DNA of 39,092 nt from Xenococcaceae cyanobacterium MO_188.B29 (GTDB lineage Bacteria > Cyanobacteriota > Cyanobacteriia > Cyanobacteriales > Xenococcaceae): positions 1 through 39,092 of the forward strand of contig JASJDI010000013.1 of assembly GCA_030065155.1 (NCBI GenBank), given 5' to 3'. Position numbers and translations under genes: made by a program. Below the pieces are notes generated by a model. That model did no database searches and was not told where the DNA came from. It saw only the letters and a list, made by a program, of their open reading frames with translations. Positions within the stretch are counted from its first letter, which is position 1; each line of letters opens with the position of its first letter. Below are positions 1 to 9,195 of the stretch, one piece after another.

Positions 1-291
1 TATAAGTATTAATTATATAATTTGCCAGAAATCAGTACTTTAGTACTGGTTTCTGCTTCTATCGCAAATCATTTGGAGTTGGCGATCGCCCGCTCGAACA
101 AGATCTTTCCATCTACTGAAGGTAGACAAGGTAGAGAATTTCTTCCTTGTCCTCCTGGTCTTCCTTGTCCTCCTGGTCTTTCCTAACCGTTTAATTAAGA
201 CTTTTGCAAGAGGTCTATAGCAACAAGCACAAGCTAAACCACCCCAAAAAGGAGATAAGCTACCTGGCATACTAAGAGAAGATAAACATTA

Positions 292-747
292 TCACAATTT
301 TTTAGCAGCAACCAAAGAAACCCCAATAATGACTAAGACAACTCCTGTGATGCGTAGTGGACTGGCTGGCTGTTTGGTAAGCCCGATGAAGCCATAATGA
401 TCTAAAAAAAGTGCTGCAATCATCTGACCTGCAATTGTGAGTCCTAATGCCAGTGCTGCTCCAATCTTAGGTGTGGCAAAAATAGTTGACCAGACATACA
501 AAGTTCCCAAACAGCCTCCTACCCACATCCACCATGATGTTTGAGCGAGAGAAGCCAATTCAGGAAGCGGATAACGAGCCAAAAAACAAATAATCAGCGA
601 TGTAATACTGCCAACAACATAGGAAATAAATGTAACCTGCATTGGCTGACCGACATAACCTTTTAAAAGAGCATTAAGAGCAACTTGAACGGGTAAAACA
701 GCACCACCAATAAGTGCTACTATCAAATAAATGCTTCTGGGACTCAT
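292..747 (-). CDS. DMT-type small membrane transporter, YdcZ/DUF606 family
   Basis: 151-aa ORF, four to five hydrophobic helices, GGAVLPVQVALNALL N-terminus typical of DUF606/YdcZ. Confidence 0.8.
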   Translation of the reverse strand: MSPRSIYLIVALIGGAVLPVQVALNALLKGYVGQPMQVTFISYVVGSITSLIICFLARYPLPELASLAQTSWWMWVGGCLGTLYVWSTIFATPKIGAALALGLTIAGQMIAALFLDHYGFIGLTKQPASPLRITGVVLVIIGVSLVAAKKL

Positions 748-781
748 AAAATATCACTCCAAAAACTAATAATCCCTAATG

Positions 782-812
782 GCGATCAGCTTCGCTGGCA
801 CTGCGTGATCGC
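782..812. repeat. REP-like palindrome (gcgatca...tgatcgc)
   Basis: 7-bp arms 782-788/806-812; shares cagcttcgctggcac core with other intergenic elements in the window. Confidence 0.5.
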
Positions 813-949
813 AAGTAAGGGTTTTGAAACATATAGGCTGAAAAAGTTTTAAGACTCAGTATCTGTCACGTCCGACTTAAACTGTCGAGAAGACCTTGAC
901 AGTCGCTGACTCGCTATAGAACGGAGACGAGAGCTTTTCCGTTGGTCAA

Positions 950-1618
950 TCAAAGAGCTTGACCAAAACTTTCTCCGTAGCAAACACGCTCTGTGCTGAA
1001 TCTACCGCCATATTTTTTGATAGGCTCATCTGCATATCCTAAAGGTAATAGGCAACAAACATCTACTTCAACAGGAATATTAAAGGCTTCCTTGACTTGT
1101 GCTGTAACAAAGCCTTCCATAGGACAAGAATCGACACCAAAAGCTTTAGCGACAATCATCAAGTGAGCTACTGCTAACATCGTGTGACGATTTGTCCAAG
1201 CTTCCATAGATTCAAAACAGGGCTTGTACTCAAATAGTTGAGGAATTGCACTGCGCATATAATCCGCGAATTTTTCATTGACTCCCCCTGCTGCTATTCC
1301 CAGTTGGATCATTTCTTCAATATATTCAGTATTGTTGACACGGCGATCGCCACAACAGATGAGAACTACAGGTGCTTGGGAAACTTGAGGTTGATCGAAA
1401 GCACAAGCTCTTAATTTATCTTTGTTTTTCTGTTCTTTGACCACAATAAATCTCCAGGGTTGCAAATTATAACCAGAAGGAGACTGTAAGCCCAAACGAA
1501 AAATTTCTTCTAGAATACCCTCAGGAATGGGATCGGAGCTAAAAGCACGAGCAGCACGACGAGTTTTAATAGCTTCAGTAAGACTAACTTGGGGTTGAAG
1601 TTGATTTTCGATTGTCAT
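950..1618 (-). CDS. Nitroreductase family protein
   Basis: TRRAARAFSSDPIPEGILEEIFRLGLQSPSGYNLQPWRFIVV nitroreductase FMN-binding signature. Confidence 0.92.
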   Translation of the reverse strand: MTIENQLQPQVSLTEAIKTRRAARAFSSDPIPEGILEEIFRLGLQSPSGYNLQPWRFIVVKEQKNKDKLRACAFDQPQVSQAPVVLICCGDRRVNNTEYIEEMIQLGIAAGGVNEKFADYMRSAIPQLFEYKPCFESMEAWTNRHTMLAVAHLMIVAKAFGVDSCPMEGFVTAQVKEAFNIPVEVDVCCLLPLGYADEPIKKYGGRFSTERVCYGESFGQAL

Positions 1619-1667
1619 GAGCCAAATTTTGAGTAGTGACTAATTGGGTTATTTAACAAACATCAGC

Positions 1668-1692
1668 GTTTGACCGCATTACGCGGTCAAAC
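1668..1692. repeat. Perfect 10-bp inverted repeat (gtttgaccgc-attac-gcggtcaaac)
   Basis: Read directly; intergenic between pirin and nitroreductase genes. Confidence 0.7.
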
Positions 1693-1886
1693 ATACTTTT
1701 TTTAAATTAAGTGAAACTCCTGATTCAGTCTTTTCCATTCTTGCTGTAATTAGCACAATATTGCTCTAATTTGTCAGAGAAACTCCGCCGTGAAACGACT
1801 GGGCTTTTTCTGACTTCGTCACATCATTGATCATTTATCATTTAATGTTCGATGAAAGATTACTTTTGCCAGTTTATAGTTTGCTT

Positions 1887-2588
1887 TTAAGCTAAATCGA
1901 ACAACAAGATTTCTGTATTGTCAGTAGTAGCTGAAAGGGAAATTTCTATTTCATCAGTAATGGCAGCACCATCACCAGTGTTGAGAATTTGACCGTTAAC
2001 TTCTACTCCACCTTTGGCTACTTGTATCCACAAGGATCTATTTTTGTCAGTGTTATGGTTAACGAGATCGCCTTTATTTAGAGCAGCAACATAAAGATTG
2101 GCATCTTGATGAATAGTTACTGAATTATCTCTGCCATCATTAGAGGCGACTAATCTTAGTTTTCCTTGTTTTTCCTCTAAAGTAAAATATTTCTGCTCAT
2201 AACTAGGTTTAATTCCTGTTTGTTGTGGCAAAATCCAAATTTGGAGGAAATGCACTGGATCGATCGCCGAAGCATTAAATTCACTATGGGCGATACCTGT
2301 ACCCGCAGACATTATTTGTACGTCCCCTGGACGAATTACCGAACCATTACCAATACTATCTTTATGTTCTAGTTCTCCTGCTAACACATAGGAAATAATT
2401 TCCATGTCTCGGTGACTGTGAGTGCCAAAGCCTTGCCCTGGTTTAACTTTGTCTTCATTAATCACTCTTAGACTCGCAAATCCCATGTGATGAGGATCGT
2501 AATAATTACCAAAGGAAAAAGTATGTCTGCTCTCGAGCCAACCAAAGTTAGCATCGCCTCTTTCTTGGGCTGGACGGATAGTAATCAT
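1887..2588 (-). CDS. Pirin family protein
   Basis: [33 protein letters not shown]...[26 protein letters not shown] pirin cupin motifs. Confidence 0.95.
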   Translation of the reverse strand: MITIRPAQERGDANFGWLESRHTFSFGNYYDPHHMGFASLRVINEDKVKPGQGFGTHSHRDMEIISYVLAGELEHKDSIGNGSVIRPGDVQIMSAGTGIAHSEFNASAIDPVHFLQIWILPQQTGIKPSYEQKYFTLEEKQGKLRLVASNDGRDNSVTIHQDANLYVAALNKGDLVNHNTDKNRSLWIQVAKGGVEVNGQILNTGDGAAITDEIEISLSATTDNTEILLFDLA

Positions 2589-2700
2589 AGTGTTTACCTC
2601 CTTTGTTTGAGAATTTTTTTTCCTTAGTTATATTATCTATTAGTTCTATTAAAAAGACAATATATAATTTATTTGACATAATGTCTTTTTTTATTTGACA

Positions 2701-2739
2701 ATAACAGTTGTTATAACTTGAGATAATAACAGTTGTTAT
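2701..2739. promoter_or_regulatory. Two identical ATAACAGTTGTTAT palindromic boxes 25 bp apart; candidate LysR operators
   Basis: Boxes at 2701-2714 and 2726-2739, in the divergent pirin/LysR intergenic region; second box overlaps the LysR ATG. Confidence 0.65.
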
Positions 2740-3622
2740 GGATAAGTTTGAAAGTATACGGGCATTTACTGAGGTAGTTGAGGCAGGGGGTTTCGCTGCT
2801 GCTGCTAGAAAAATGCAGCTATCTCGTTCTGCGGTAAATAAATTAGTAATCAACTTAGAAAATCATCTAGGGGTACAATTGCTCTATCGCACGACTCGTA
2901 AGGTTACAGTGACAGACACGGGTAGAGCTTTTTACGATCGCTGTCTCGATATTCTCAGTAGTTTAGAAGAAGCAGAACTAGCAGTATCACAGCAACAGAG
3001 TCAACCCATAGGCAATCTCAAAATTAATGCCCCGATGTCCTTTGGTATCTCTGTTTTGGGAACAAAAATAGCTGAATTTATTACTCGCTATCGAGATGTG
3101 AGAATTCAATTGACATTAGAAGATCGTTTTGTCGATCCGATCGCGGAAGGCTACGATCTAGTCATTCGTATTGGTTCACCGCTTCCATCTTCTAGTTTGG
3201 TTGCTCATCATATTACTAGAATTCCCCGTGTTATTTGTGCAGCACCGAGTTATTTAGAAGTCAAAGGAATTCCTACTCATCCCCATCAATTAAAAAATCA
3301 TTCCTGTTTGCATTATGGTTATTTAACAACGGGTTGTAAGTGGCAATTAATTAATGAAGCTAAAGAAGAACAAGTCTTAATTGATGGTGTTTTTTGTTCT
3401 AATAATGGGGAAGTTTTACGAGATGCTGCCGTCCGAGGATTGGGAATTACAATGTTACCAACCTTTATTGTCGATCGAGAATTAGCCAACGGAGAACTAC
3501 AAGTTATTTTGCCCGATTATCATCCACCAGCACTAACTTTATGTTTAATTTATCCCGTAAACCGCCACCTTTCTACTAAAGTTCAGTTGTTTACTCAGTT
3601 TATTCGAGAATGTTTTAGTTAA
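2738..3622 (+). CDS. LysR family transcriptional regulator
   Basis: N-terminal HTH MDKFESIRAFTEVVEAGGFAAAARKMQLSRSAVNKLVINLENHLGVQLLYRTTRKV. Confidence 0.95.
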   Translation: MDKFESIRAFTEVVEAGGFAAAARKMQLSRSAVNKLVINLENHLGVQLLYRTTRKVTVTDTGRAFYDRCLDILSSLEEAELAVSQQQSQPIGNLKINAPMSFGISVLGTKIAEFITRYRDVRIQLTLEDRFVDPIAEGYDLVIRIGSPLPSSSLVAHHITRIPRVICAAPSYLEVKGIPTHPHQLKNHSCLHYGYLTTGCKWQLINEAKEEQVLIDGVFCSNNGEVLRDAAVRGLGITMLPTFIVDRELANGELQVILPDYHPPALTLCLIYPVNRHLSTKVQLFTQFIRECFS

Positions 3623-3658
3623 TAAGTAGGTAAGCAAAATTATTTGTGTATTAATTAT

Positions 3659-3793
3659 CAATGGACAATTGATAATTGATAATTGATAATTAGTTAATTT
3701 TTAATTTAAGACCTCTGCATTCATGAGTGCGAGGCAGGGCGAGGTTTCCTCAGACAGGGCGGTGCGCTTTTAAGAAGAGGTAATTGTCCATTG
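3659..3793. repeat. MITE-like 135-bp element with perfect 12-bp terminal inverted repeats (caatggacaatt / aattgtccattg)
   Basis: TIRs at 3659-3670 and 3782-3793; internal attgataa tandem repeats and GC-rich palindromic core. Confidence 0.5.
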
Positions 3794-3819
3794 TCAATTT
3801 TTGAATTAGATTTAAATAT

Positions 3820-4446
3820 CTAGAGGCTTTCTAGTAATGCTCGAAGAATTAGAAAAGAAGAAGTAGCCCCAGGATCTTGATGTCCTGCACTTCTTTCTCC
3901 CAAGTAACTCGCCCTTCCTTTTTTCGCTACTAAGGGAATCGTTTGTTTCATGCCTGTTTCAGCTGCTTCTACCGCTTGTTTTAAAGCATCTACTATTGTA
4001 TTTCCCTCAGCAACTAACTCAGTTAAGACGGTTGCTGCGGGAGAGAGAGCATCTAACATTGTCTTATCACCAAGATTTGCTTTACCTCGCTGAATTACTC
4101 CTGCTACTCCTGCTTGCAGCAAGTCAGCCAACTCAGTCGGTGTCAATTCTTCTTTTCCCATTACTTTTGTCGAAGCTCGCAGAAAAAAAGTACCGTACAG
4201 AGGTCCGCTAGCTCCACCAATACTAGAAATAAGAGTCATGCTAACTGTTTTGAGGATAGTACCAATATCTTTAGTTGCTAACTTTGATAGCTGTGGTACT
4301 ATCTTTTGAAATCCGCGCTCTAAATTAATCCCGTGATCCGCATCCCCAATGGCAGCATCTAACTCAGTTAAATAATCTTTATTTTCGGCAATTGTTTTAG
4401 CTACTGCTTGTAACCAATTTAAGATTTGTTGCTTAGTTACGTTCAT
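3820..4446 (-). CDS. dhaL: Dihydroxyacetone kinase subunit DhaL (ADP-binding)
   Basis: DAAIGDADHGINLERGF and SSIGGASGPLYGTFF, QDPGATSSFLIL DhaL motifs. Confidence 0.95.
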   Translation of the reverse strand: MNVTKQQILNWLQAVAKTIAENKDYLTELDAAIGDADHGINLERGFQKIVPQLSKLATKDIGTILKTVSMTLISSIGGASGPLYGTFFLRASTKVMGKEELTPTELADLLQAGVAGVIQRGKANLGDKTMLDALSPAATVLTELVAEGNTIVDALKQAVEAAETGMKQTIPLVAKKGRASYLGERSAGHQDPGATSSFLILRALLESL

Positions 4447-4449
4447 ATT

Positions 4450-5388
4450 TTAAACAGAAGAAGAATTTTTGTTTGGAGGAGACTCACTAAATAGCTGCGT
4501 TACTCTTAATCGCTTATTGTCAAGTTTCTCATTTTGCTCTTGGCAAATAAGAGCAGCCAGATGAGCGATAGAGAGAATAATAGCTATAACTGCCAGAATA
4601 TAGCTATGCAGAGCGTACATATGTTGCAACGTGATACTACTAATACTATTTCCCCCTAACAAAATATCTCGCAGGAAAGAACCCACAAAAGGAATCGAGG
4701 CAACTATGTTTAGTTCGATTTTAAACCGCCAGAAACTTGTTTGTTCCCAATTTAAGACAATCGCTGTCCAACCCAGACCAATAGCGGTGAGAGTCAAACA
4801 AATACCGCTAATCCAAGCAGTTAACCAAGGTAGCAAGAACTCTCGCCCTAAAAACATGATGACGATTTGAACCAACGCTAAGACAATCAGACTATGACCA
4901 GCCAGATTATGCAAACTCAGGATAAGTGAGCCATTGGTAACTTCATTCACGATCGTGGTCAGGGATTGGTAAGCTCCCAGTGCCGTAGGCTGATAATAAA
5001 ATGCTAGTAGAATGCCAGTTACAGCAGCGATACCACAAAGGGTAAGTTCTACCACTGCCAAAAGTGTAGCTGTTCTTTGAAGAATATAGCGATATCGATC
5101 GAGTTTGAGCAATTGGATTGTGAAGTTTACAGAATCTTTTGCTAAGCAAATACTTTTAAGTTTTTTGAGTAGTCGATTAACAACAATAACAGTCCCTACA
5201 TAGGTTACAAAATAAAATAAACGCCAGCGAAAAATCCCCACAGCTTGCCAAGCCCGATGGCGTTCTAAAAGAATTGATCGAGAAGAAATAATATCTCTGA
5301 GCCAATCTTGGTACTCTTCCCACTCTTCTGAAAAATGGCTGACTAATTCACCTATTTTGCCAGCTATCTCTAAATCCTGAGAATTCAT
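4450..5388 (-). CDS. Cytochrome b6-like N-terminal-domain membrane protein
   Basis: GILLAFYYQPTALGAYQSLTTIVNEVTNGSLILSLHNLAGHSLIV...SIPFVGSFLRDILLGGNSISSITLQHMYALHSY...AH resembles cyt b6 (FYYKPT..A..S...I..EV..G.LIRS.H; IPVVG..I...LRGG.SV...TL.R.Y..H). Confidence 0.8.
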   Translation of the reverse strand: MNSQDLEIAGKIGELVSHFSEEWEEYQDWLRDIISSRSILLERHRAWQAVGIFRWRLFYFVTYVGTVIVVNRLLKKLKSICLAKDSVNFTIQLLKLDRYRYILQRTATLLAVVELTLCGIAAVTGILLAFYYQPTALGAYQSLTTIVNEVTNGSLILSLHNLAGHSLIVLALVQIVIMFLGREFLLPWLTAWISGICLTLTAIGLGWTAIVLNWEQTSFWRFKIELNIVASIPFVGSFLRDILLGGNSISSITLQHMYALHSYILAVIAIILSIAHLAALICQEQNEKLDNKRLRVTQLFSESPPNKNSSSV

Positions 5389-5389
5389 T

Positions 5390-5719
5390 TTACACCCCCT
5401 CTGGCTTAGCGATCCAATAAGCTACGTTTTCTAACAACTGTTGTTTTGCTTCAAGAGCTTTCGTCCCAGTTCCCGTAATTTGGTAGTATTTCCGTCTAGC
5501 TCCAGTATGCTTTTCAGGAGCTTCATTGCCCCATTCCGACTTGACAAAGCCTTTTTTTTCCAGTTTTTTCAAGTTGGGATAGAGAGAATTAAACCCAATC
5601 TGTTTGCCTCCACTGTTTTCTATTGCCTCCATAATCTCTAATCCATAACGTTTTCTAAAACGAAGTGCTGAGAGGATTACTTCTTGATTAGGAGTAAGAC
5701 TTAAATCTAAATCGCTCAT
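5390..5719 (-). CDS. PadR family transcriptional regulator
   Basis: EVILSALRFRKRYGLEIMEAIENSGGKQIGFNSLYPNLKKLEKKGFVKSEW...RRKYYQITGTGTKAL. Confidence 0.93.
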   Translation of the reverse strand: MSDLDLSLTPNQEVILSALRFRKRYGLEIMEAIENSGGKQIGFNSLYPNLKKLEKKGFVKSEWGNEAPEKHTGARRKYYQITGTGTKALEAKQQLLENVAYWIAKPEGV

Positions 5720-5753
5720 CTTAATTTTTGACTACTATTCCCAAAAGATATAT

Positions 5754-5806
5754 ATACAAATATAGCAATATATCTAATAAATGGATATTAGTTATGATAT
5801 TTGTAT
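5754..5806. promoter_or_regulatory. Candidate PadR operator: inverted 10-mers ATACAAATAT / ATATTTGTAT
   Basis: Perfect inverted repeat at 5754-5763 and 5797-5806, immediately upstream of padR. Confidence 0.5.
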
Positions 5807-5926
5807 CTATGCCAAATCAAAACAAGAGAAAATTATCATGTGCCTTTTGTCAGTTCACAGTAATCAGTGGGTATTAGCGGAAGCGACTTCCCTGACACAA
5901 GGCGATCGAGCCTCTGTTTAATTTTA

Positions 5927-6517
5927 TTAAGGTTTTTGCCAAATTAGCGAATAACGCCAGAATAGATGTCTTTGAAGTTTGAAGCCAGGAATTAAAGTAT
6001 TTGCTACTGATTTAATTTGATTGAATGACAACTTAGCAGGGCGAGTTGGCGCAACAGTTTTTTCAGTCAAAGTAGATCTACGATACCAGTTTAAATAGAT
6101 GAGGTTGAGGGGAATTGAAATCACACTATATATATAATCAATAATGCTTGTTTCTCGGTAAAGTCCGAGAATGATTAATTTCCCAGATGGACGAAGAAGC
6201 AACCTCATTTTTTTCAAGGCTTCCTCTAAATCCATGTGATGTAGTGAGGCAATAGACACGATCGCATCATAAGAATCTGCTGTTAAATCAATTTCAAGAA
6301 AGTCAGCACGTTTGTAATAAATATTGGCTGCATTGTGTCTATCTAATGCTTCTTTTAAAACTGTACGATCGACATCGATAGCATCTACTATTTCTGCTCT
6401 CTTAGCAAGTTTCCAGGCAAAAAGTCCTAGCCCACATCCCACATCCAAGGCGCGATCGATCTTTCTAGGAAGCTGACGCAACAAAAAATTATGGAAATGA
6501 GTGTTATGATCCCACAT
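5927..6517 (-). CDS. Class I SAM-dependent methyltransferase
   Basis: RALDVGCGLGLFAWKLAKRAEIVDAIDVDRTVL...YDAIVSIASLHHMDLEEALKKMRLLLRPSGKLIILG. Confidence 0.92.
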   Translation of the reverse strand: MWDHNTHFHNFLLRQLPRKIDRALDVGCGLGLFAWKLAKRAEIVDAIDVDRTVLKEALDRHNAANIYYKRADFLEIDLTADSYDAIVSIASLHHMDLEEALKKMRLLLRPSGKLIILGLYRETSIIDYIYSVISIPLNLIYLNWYRRSTLTEKTVAPTRPAKLSFNQIKSVANTLIPGFKLQRHLFWRYSLIWQKP

Positions 6518-6565
6518 TTATTTTCTCGATCGATGTACCTAAATTATATATTTTTGGATTAGTCA

Positions 6566-7639
6566 CTAAATTCCCCAACGTAATGCGGGGGTTTTAACTG
6601 GTGCATCCCATAATTTCAGTAGTTCTTCATCTAGTTTTAGGAGAGTAATAGAGCAACCTTGCATTTCTAAAGAAGTAATATAAGCACCCACTAGACTACG
6701 TACAATATGAATATTTTGCTGAGAGCAGATTTGGGCTAATTTACGATAGACAATATAAAGCTCAGATAGAGGTGTACCGCCCATACTATTAACAAAAGCC
6801 AAAACGCGATCGCCTGGTTCTAAATTCGGGTCGGTTATTTCTAACTCTACCCATTCTTCTTTCTCTTCATCCCACTCTTGCAGATTACGAGTATAGCCAG
6901 TATCTTCAAGAATCGATCGCGCCAACATTTCGGTAATCTCATCTGCCGAAACCAAAGGTAATCTTTTGCGCCCTGGTTCGCCGTGAATACCAATACCAAA
7001 CTCAATTTCATTCTCTCCTAGCTCAAACATGGGAGAACCTTTAGCGGGTGGCGTACAGCTTGTTAATGCCATGCCCATACTGCGTCCGTTGAGATTAACC
7101 TTACGACAGAGATCGGCTAACTGTTTGAGATTATATCCTTGTTCCGCAGCAGCACCACAGATTTTTTCAGCCAGAACAGTTGTGCCTACACCTCTGCGTC
7201 CCTGAGTATAGAGACTATCTTTAACCGCAACATCATCATCAATTAAGATGTTCGCTATTTTGATTCCTTCAGAAAGTGCTAACTCTGCTGCTAATTCAAA
7301 ATTCATCACATCGCCACTGTAGTTTTTGACAATGTTTAGCACCCCTGCCCCACTATTAACTACTTTGGCTGCTGCTAACATTTGGTCGGGAGTAGGAGAG
7401 GTAAACACTTCTCCAGGACAGGCAGCATCGAGCATTCCCATACCTACATAACCACCATGCAAAGGTTCGTGTCCGCTACCACCACCTGAAACTATAGCGA
7501 CTTTATTGGCAACAGGTGCATCAGCACGATAGATAAAATTAGGCTCTAAATTAATTTTAATCAGTTCTGGATGAGCCAGAGCCATGCCTTCTATACTTTC
7601 GCGAACAAAGTCATCGGGATTGTTGATTAATTTTTTCAT
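6566..7639 (-). CDS. dhaK: Dihydroxyacetone kinase subunit DhaK
   Basis: [19 protein letters not shown]...[37 protein letters not shown]; substrate-binding His in GIGIHGEPG. The longer ORF (to 7672) starts at a less likely upstream Met. Confidence 0.96.
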   Translation of the reverse strand: MKKLINNPDDFVRESIEGMALAHPELIKINLEPNFIYRADAPVANKVAIVSGGGSGHEPLHGGYVGMGMLDAACPGEVFTSPTPDQMLAAAKVVNSGAGVLNIVKNYSGDVMNFELAAELALSEGIKIANILIDDDVAVKDSLYTQGRRGVGTTVLAEKICGAAAEQGYNLKQLADLCRKVNLNGRSMGMALTSCTPPAKGSPMFELGENEIEFGIGIHGEPGRKRLPLVSADEITEMLARSILEDTGYTRNLQEWDEEKEEWVELEITDPNLEPGDRVLAFVNSMGGTPLSELYIVYRKLAQICSQQNIHIVRSLVGAYITSLEMQGCSITLLKLDEELLKLWDAPVKTPALRWGI

Positions 7640-7823
7640 GATTTCACCGAATCTAGTTAGGGTTAATCTCAAGGATGATGATGGTTACTTGAAGCTAGCG
7701 ATCTCTACTAGAACATAATATCTAGCAGATCTCTATCTAATTTGATTTGGATCGGATGTTGAAACGAATTTTAATTAAATTAGGGATGAGTTGGTGTTGT
7801 TTTGTAGAGACTTGAGCGAATGA

Positions 7824-7906
7824 TGCGATCAGGCGAAGCCTGGCACTACGTGGTCTGCGAAGCAGGCGCTGCGCGGTCAGCTTCGCTGCACCTACGGCGA
7901 TCGCTT
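7824..7906. repeat. REP-like compound palindrome cluster
   Basis: Successive hairpins caggc-gaa-gcctg, ctgcgaagcag, gcgctgcgc, ending in a HIP1 gcgatcgc; shares gcttcgctg core. Confidence 0.55.
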
Positions 7907-7949
7907 AAGCTGTCAGGCATTTAATTACTGTAGCTATTTCTGGTTGGGT

Positions 7950-8930
7950 TTAGAGTCCATTTTCCATGGTTATAATGACTTTTCCTTGATGATTTCCTTC
8001 ACCAAAATGTTGAATAGCTTCTGCTGCGCTGCTTAAATTGTAAGGACCATCGATCGCGGGTTTAATTTGTCCAGCTTCAAATAATTCGTTGATATAATCT
8101 AAATCTTTGTTTGGTTTCAAAGCCAGAATGGTTACATTTTTCTTGAAGAAAAAACGAATGATGGGGGAAAGAAATAAAGCTTGCAAAAGCCTAGCCGTTT
8201 CCCCGCCAACAGTAACGTAAGAGCCATGAGGTTTTAACACACGCAAATACTTGAAGATAGAGCGATTCGTTTTAGGATCGAGAATCAAGTCATAACCCTG
8301 CTCGCTTTTGGTGAAATCTTCTTGTTTATAATCAATAGTGCGATCGAATCCAAGCGATCGCATCATGTCTAACTTGTTGGAACTATCAACACCTGTGATA
8401 TTTTCAACCCCTATCGCTTTGGCAATTTGTACTCCCAGAGTACCAACACCCCCACCTGCACCATTGATTAAAAGCTTTTGTCCTGGCTGAATATTCCCTA
8501 AATCTCGTAGACCCTGTAATGCTAGCATCGCTGCATGAGGTATAGCTGCTGCATCAATGTAAGACATATTTTCAGGCATCAAAGCTAAAGCACTTACAGG
8601 AGCGCAAACGTATTCCGCAAAACCGCCAAAACCACTTTCGGATAGATCTCCGTATACTTTATCATCAGGCTGAAACTGAGTAACATTTTTACCAACTGCT
8701 ACCACCTCTCCAGCTATATCAACTCCAGGTATTCGGACTTTTGGCTTGAAAAAACCACATAGCAGGCGAATATAGAACGGTGTACCCCTCACCAGACACC
8801 AATCCCAATCGTTTACAGATGATGCTTTAACTTCGATCGAGACTTCATCATCTTTGGGAGTCGGTTTTTCTATTTCTTTAAGTTGTAGGTCATTGGGTGA
8901 ACCATATTTAGTAAGTACAATTGCCTTCAC
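7950..8930 (-). CDS. NAD(P)-dependent alcohol dehydrogenase / quinone oxidoreductase (zinc-type MDR)
   Basis: MKAIVLTKYGSPNDLQLKEIEKPTPKDDEVSIEVKASSVN, GVDIAGEVVAVG, LLINGAGGGVGTLGVQIAKAIG. Confidence 0.93.
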   Translation of the reverse strand: MKAIVLTKYGSPNDLQLKEIEKPTPKDDEVSIEVKASSVNDWDWCLVRGTPFYIRLLCGFFKPKVRIPGVDIAGEVVAVGKNVTQFQPDDKVYGDLSESGFGGFAEYVCAPVSALALMPENMSYIDAAAIPHAAMLALQGLRDLGNIQPGQKLLINGAGGGVGTLGVQIAKAIGVENITGVDSSNKLDMMRSLGFDRTIDYKQEDFTKSEQGYDLILDPKTNRSIFKYLRVLKPHGSYVTVGGETARLLQALFLSPIIRFFFKKNVTILALKPNKDLDYINELFEAGQIKPAIDGPYNLSSAAEAIQHFGEGNHQGKVIITMENGL

Positions 8931-8975
8931 AAGTATTTACCTCGATTTCCAAGTTGATTACTTAATTCTCATACC

Positions 8976-9192
8976 TTATTGACAATTTTCATGAGATTCA
9001 TTTAAAGTTTCCATCAAAGCTGCACCAGTCCCAAAGTTATCGTATGGTGTTGGTAAATCATAAATTTTGAAAGGTTCTCAAGGAGTAATATTATTAGCCA
9101 CATCCAAATCTTCTGCCAAAATACGGATTTAGTTTCAGTTTTTCGGTTGCAGAGAGTTGTCGAATAGCAAAATTACTGGAAGATGCCAGCAT
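8976..9192 (-). pseudogene. Decayed small antitoxin-like gene (frameshift plus in-frame stop)
   Basis: Minus strand reads MLASSSNFAIRQLSATEKLKL(frameshift)IRILAEDLDVANNITP*EPFKIYDLPTPYDNFGTGAALMETLNESHENCQ*; start 4 bp after the DUF433 stop. Confidence 0.6.
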
Positions 9193-9195
9193 AGT

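Noticed and set aside
40-270. 76-aa minus ORF
   Set aside because: Low-complexity KTRRTRKTRRTRKK stretch comes from an 18-bp tandem repeat at 145-180 (ccttgtcctcctggtctt x2)
2548-2853. 101-aa minus ORF spanning the pirin/LysR promoter
   Set aside because: Antisense to both genes' starts and across operator sequences
3996-4211. 71-aa Leu-rich plus ORF
   Set aside because: Antisense shadow of dhaL
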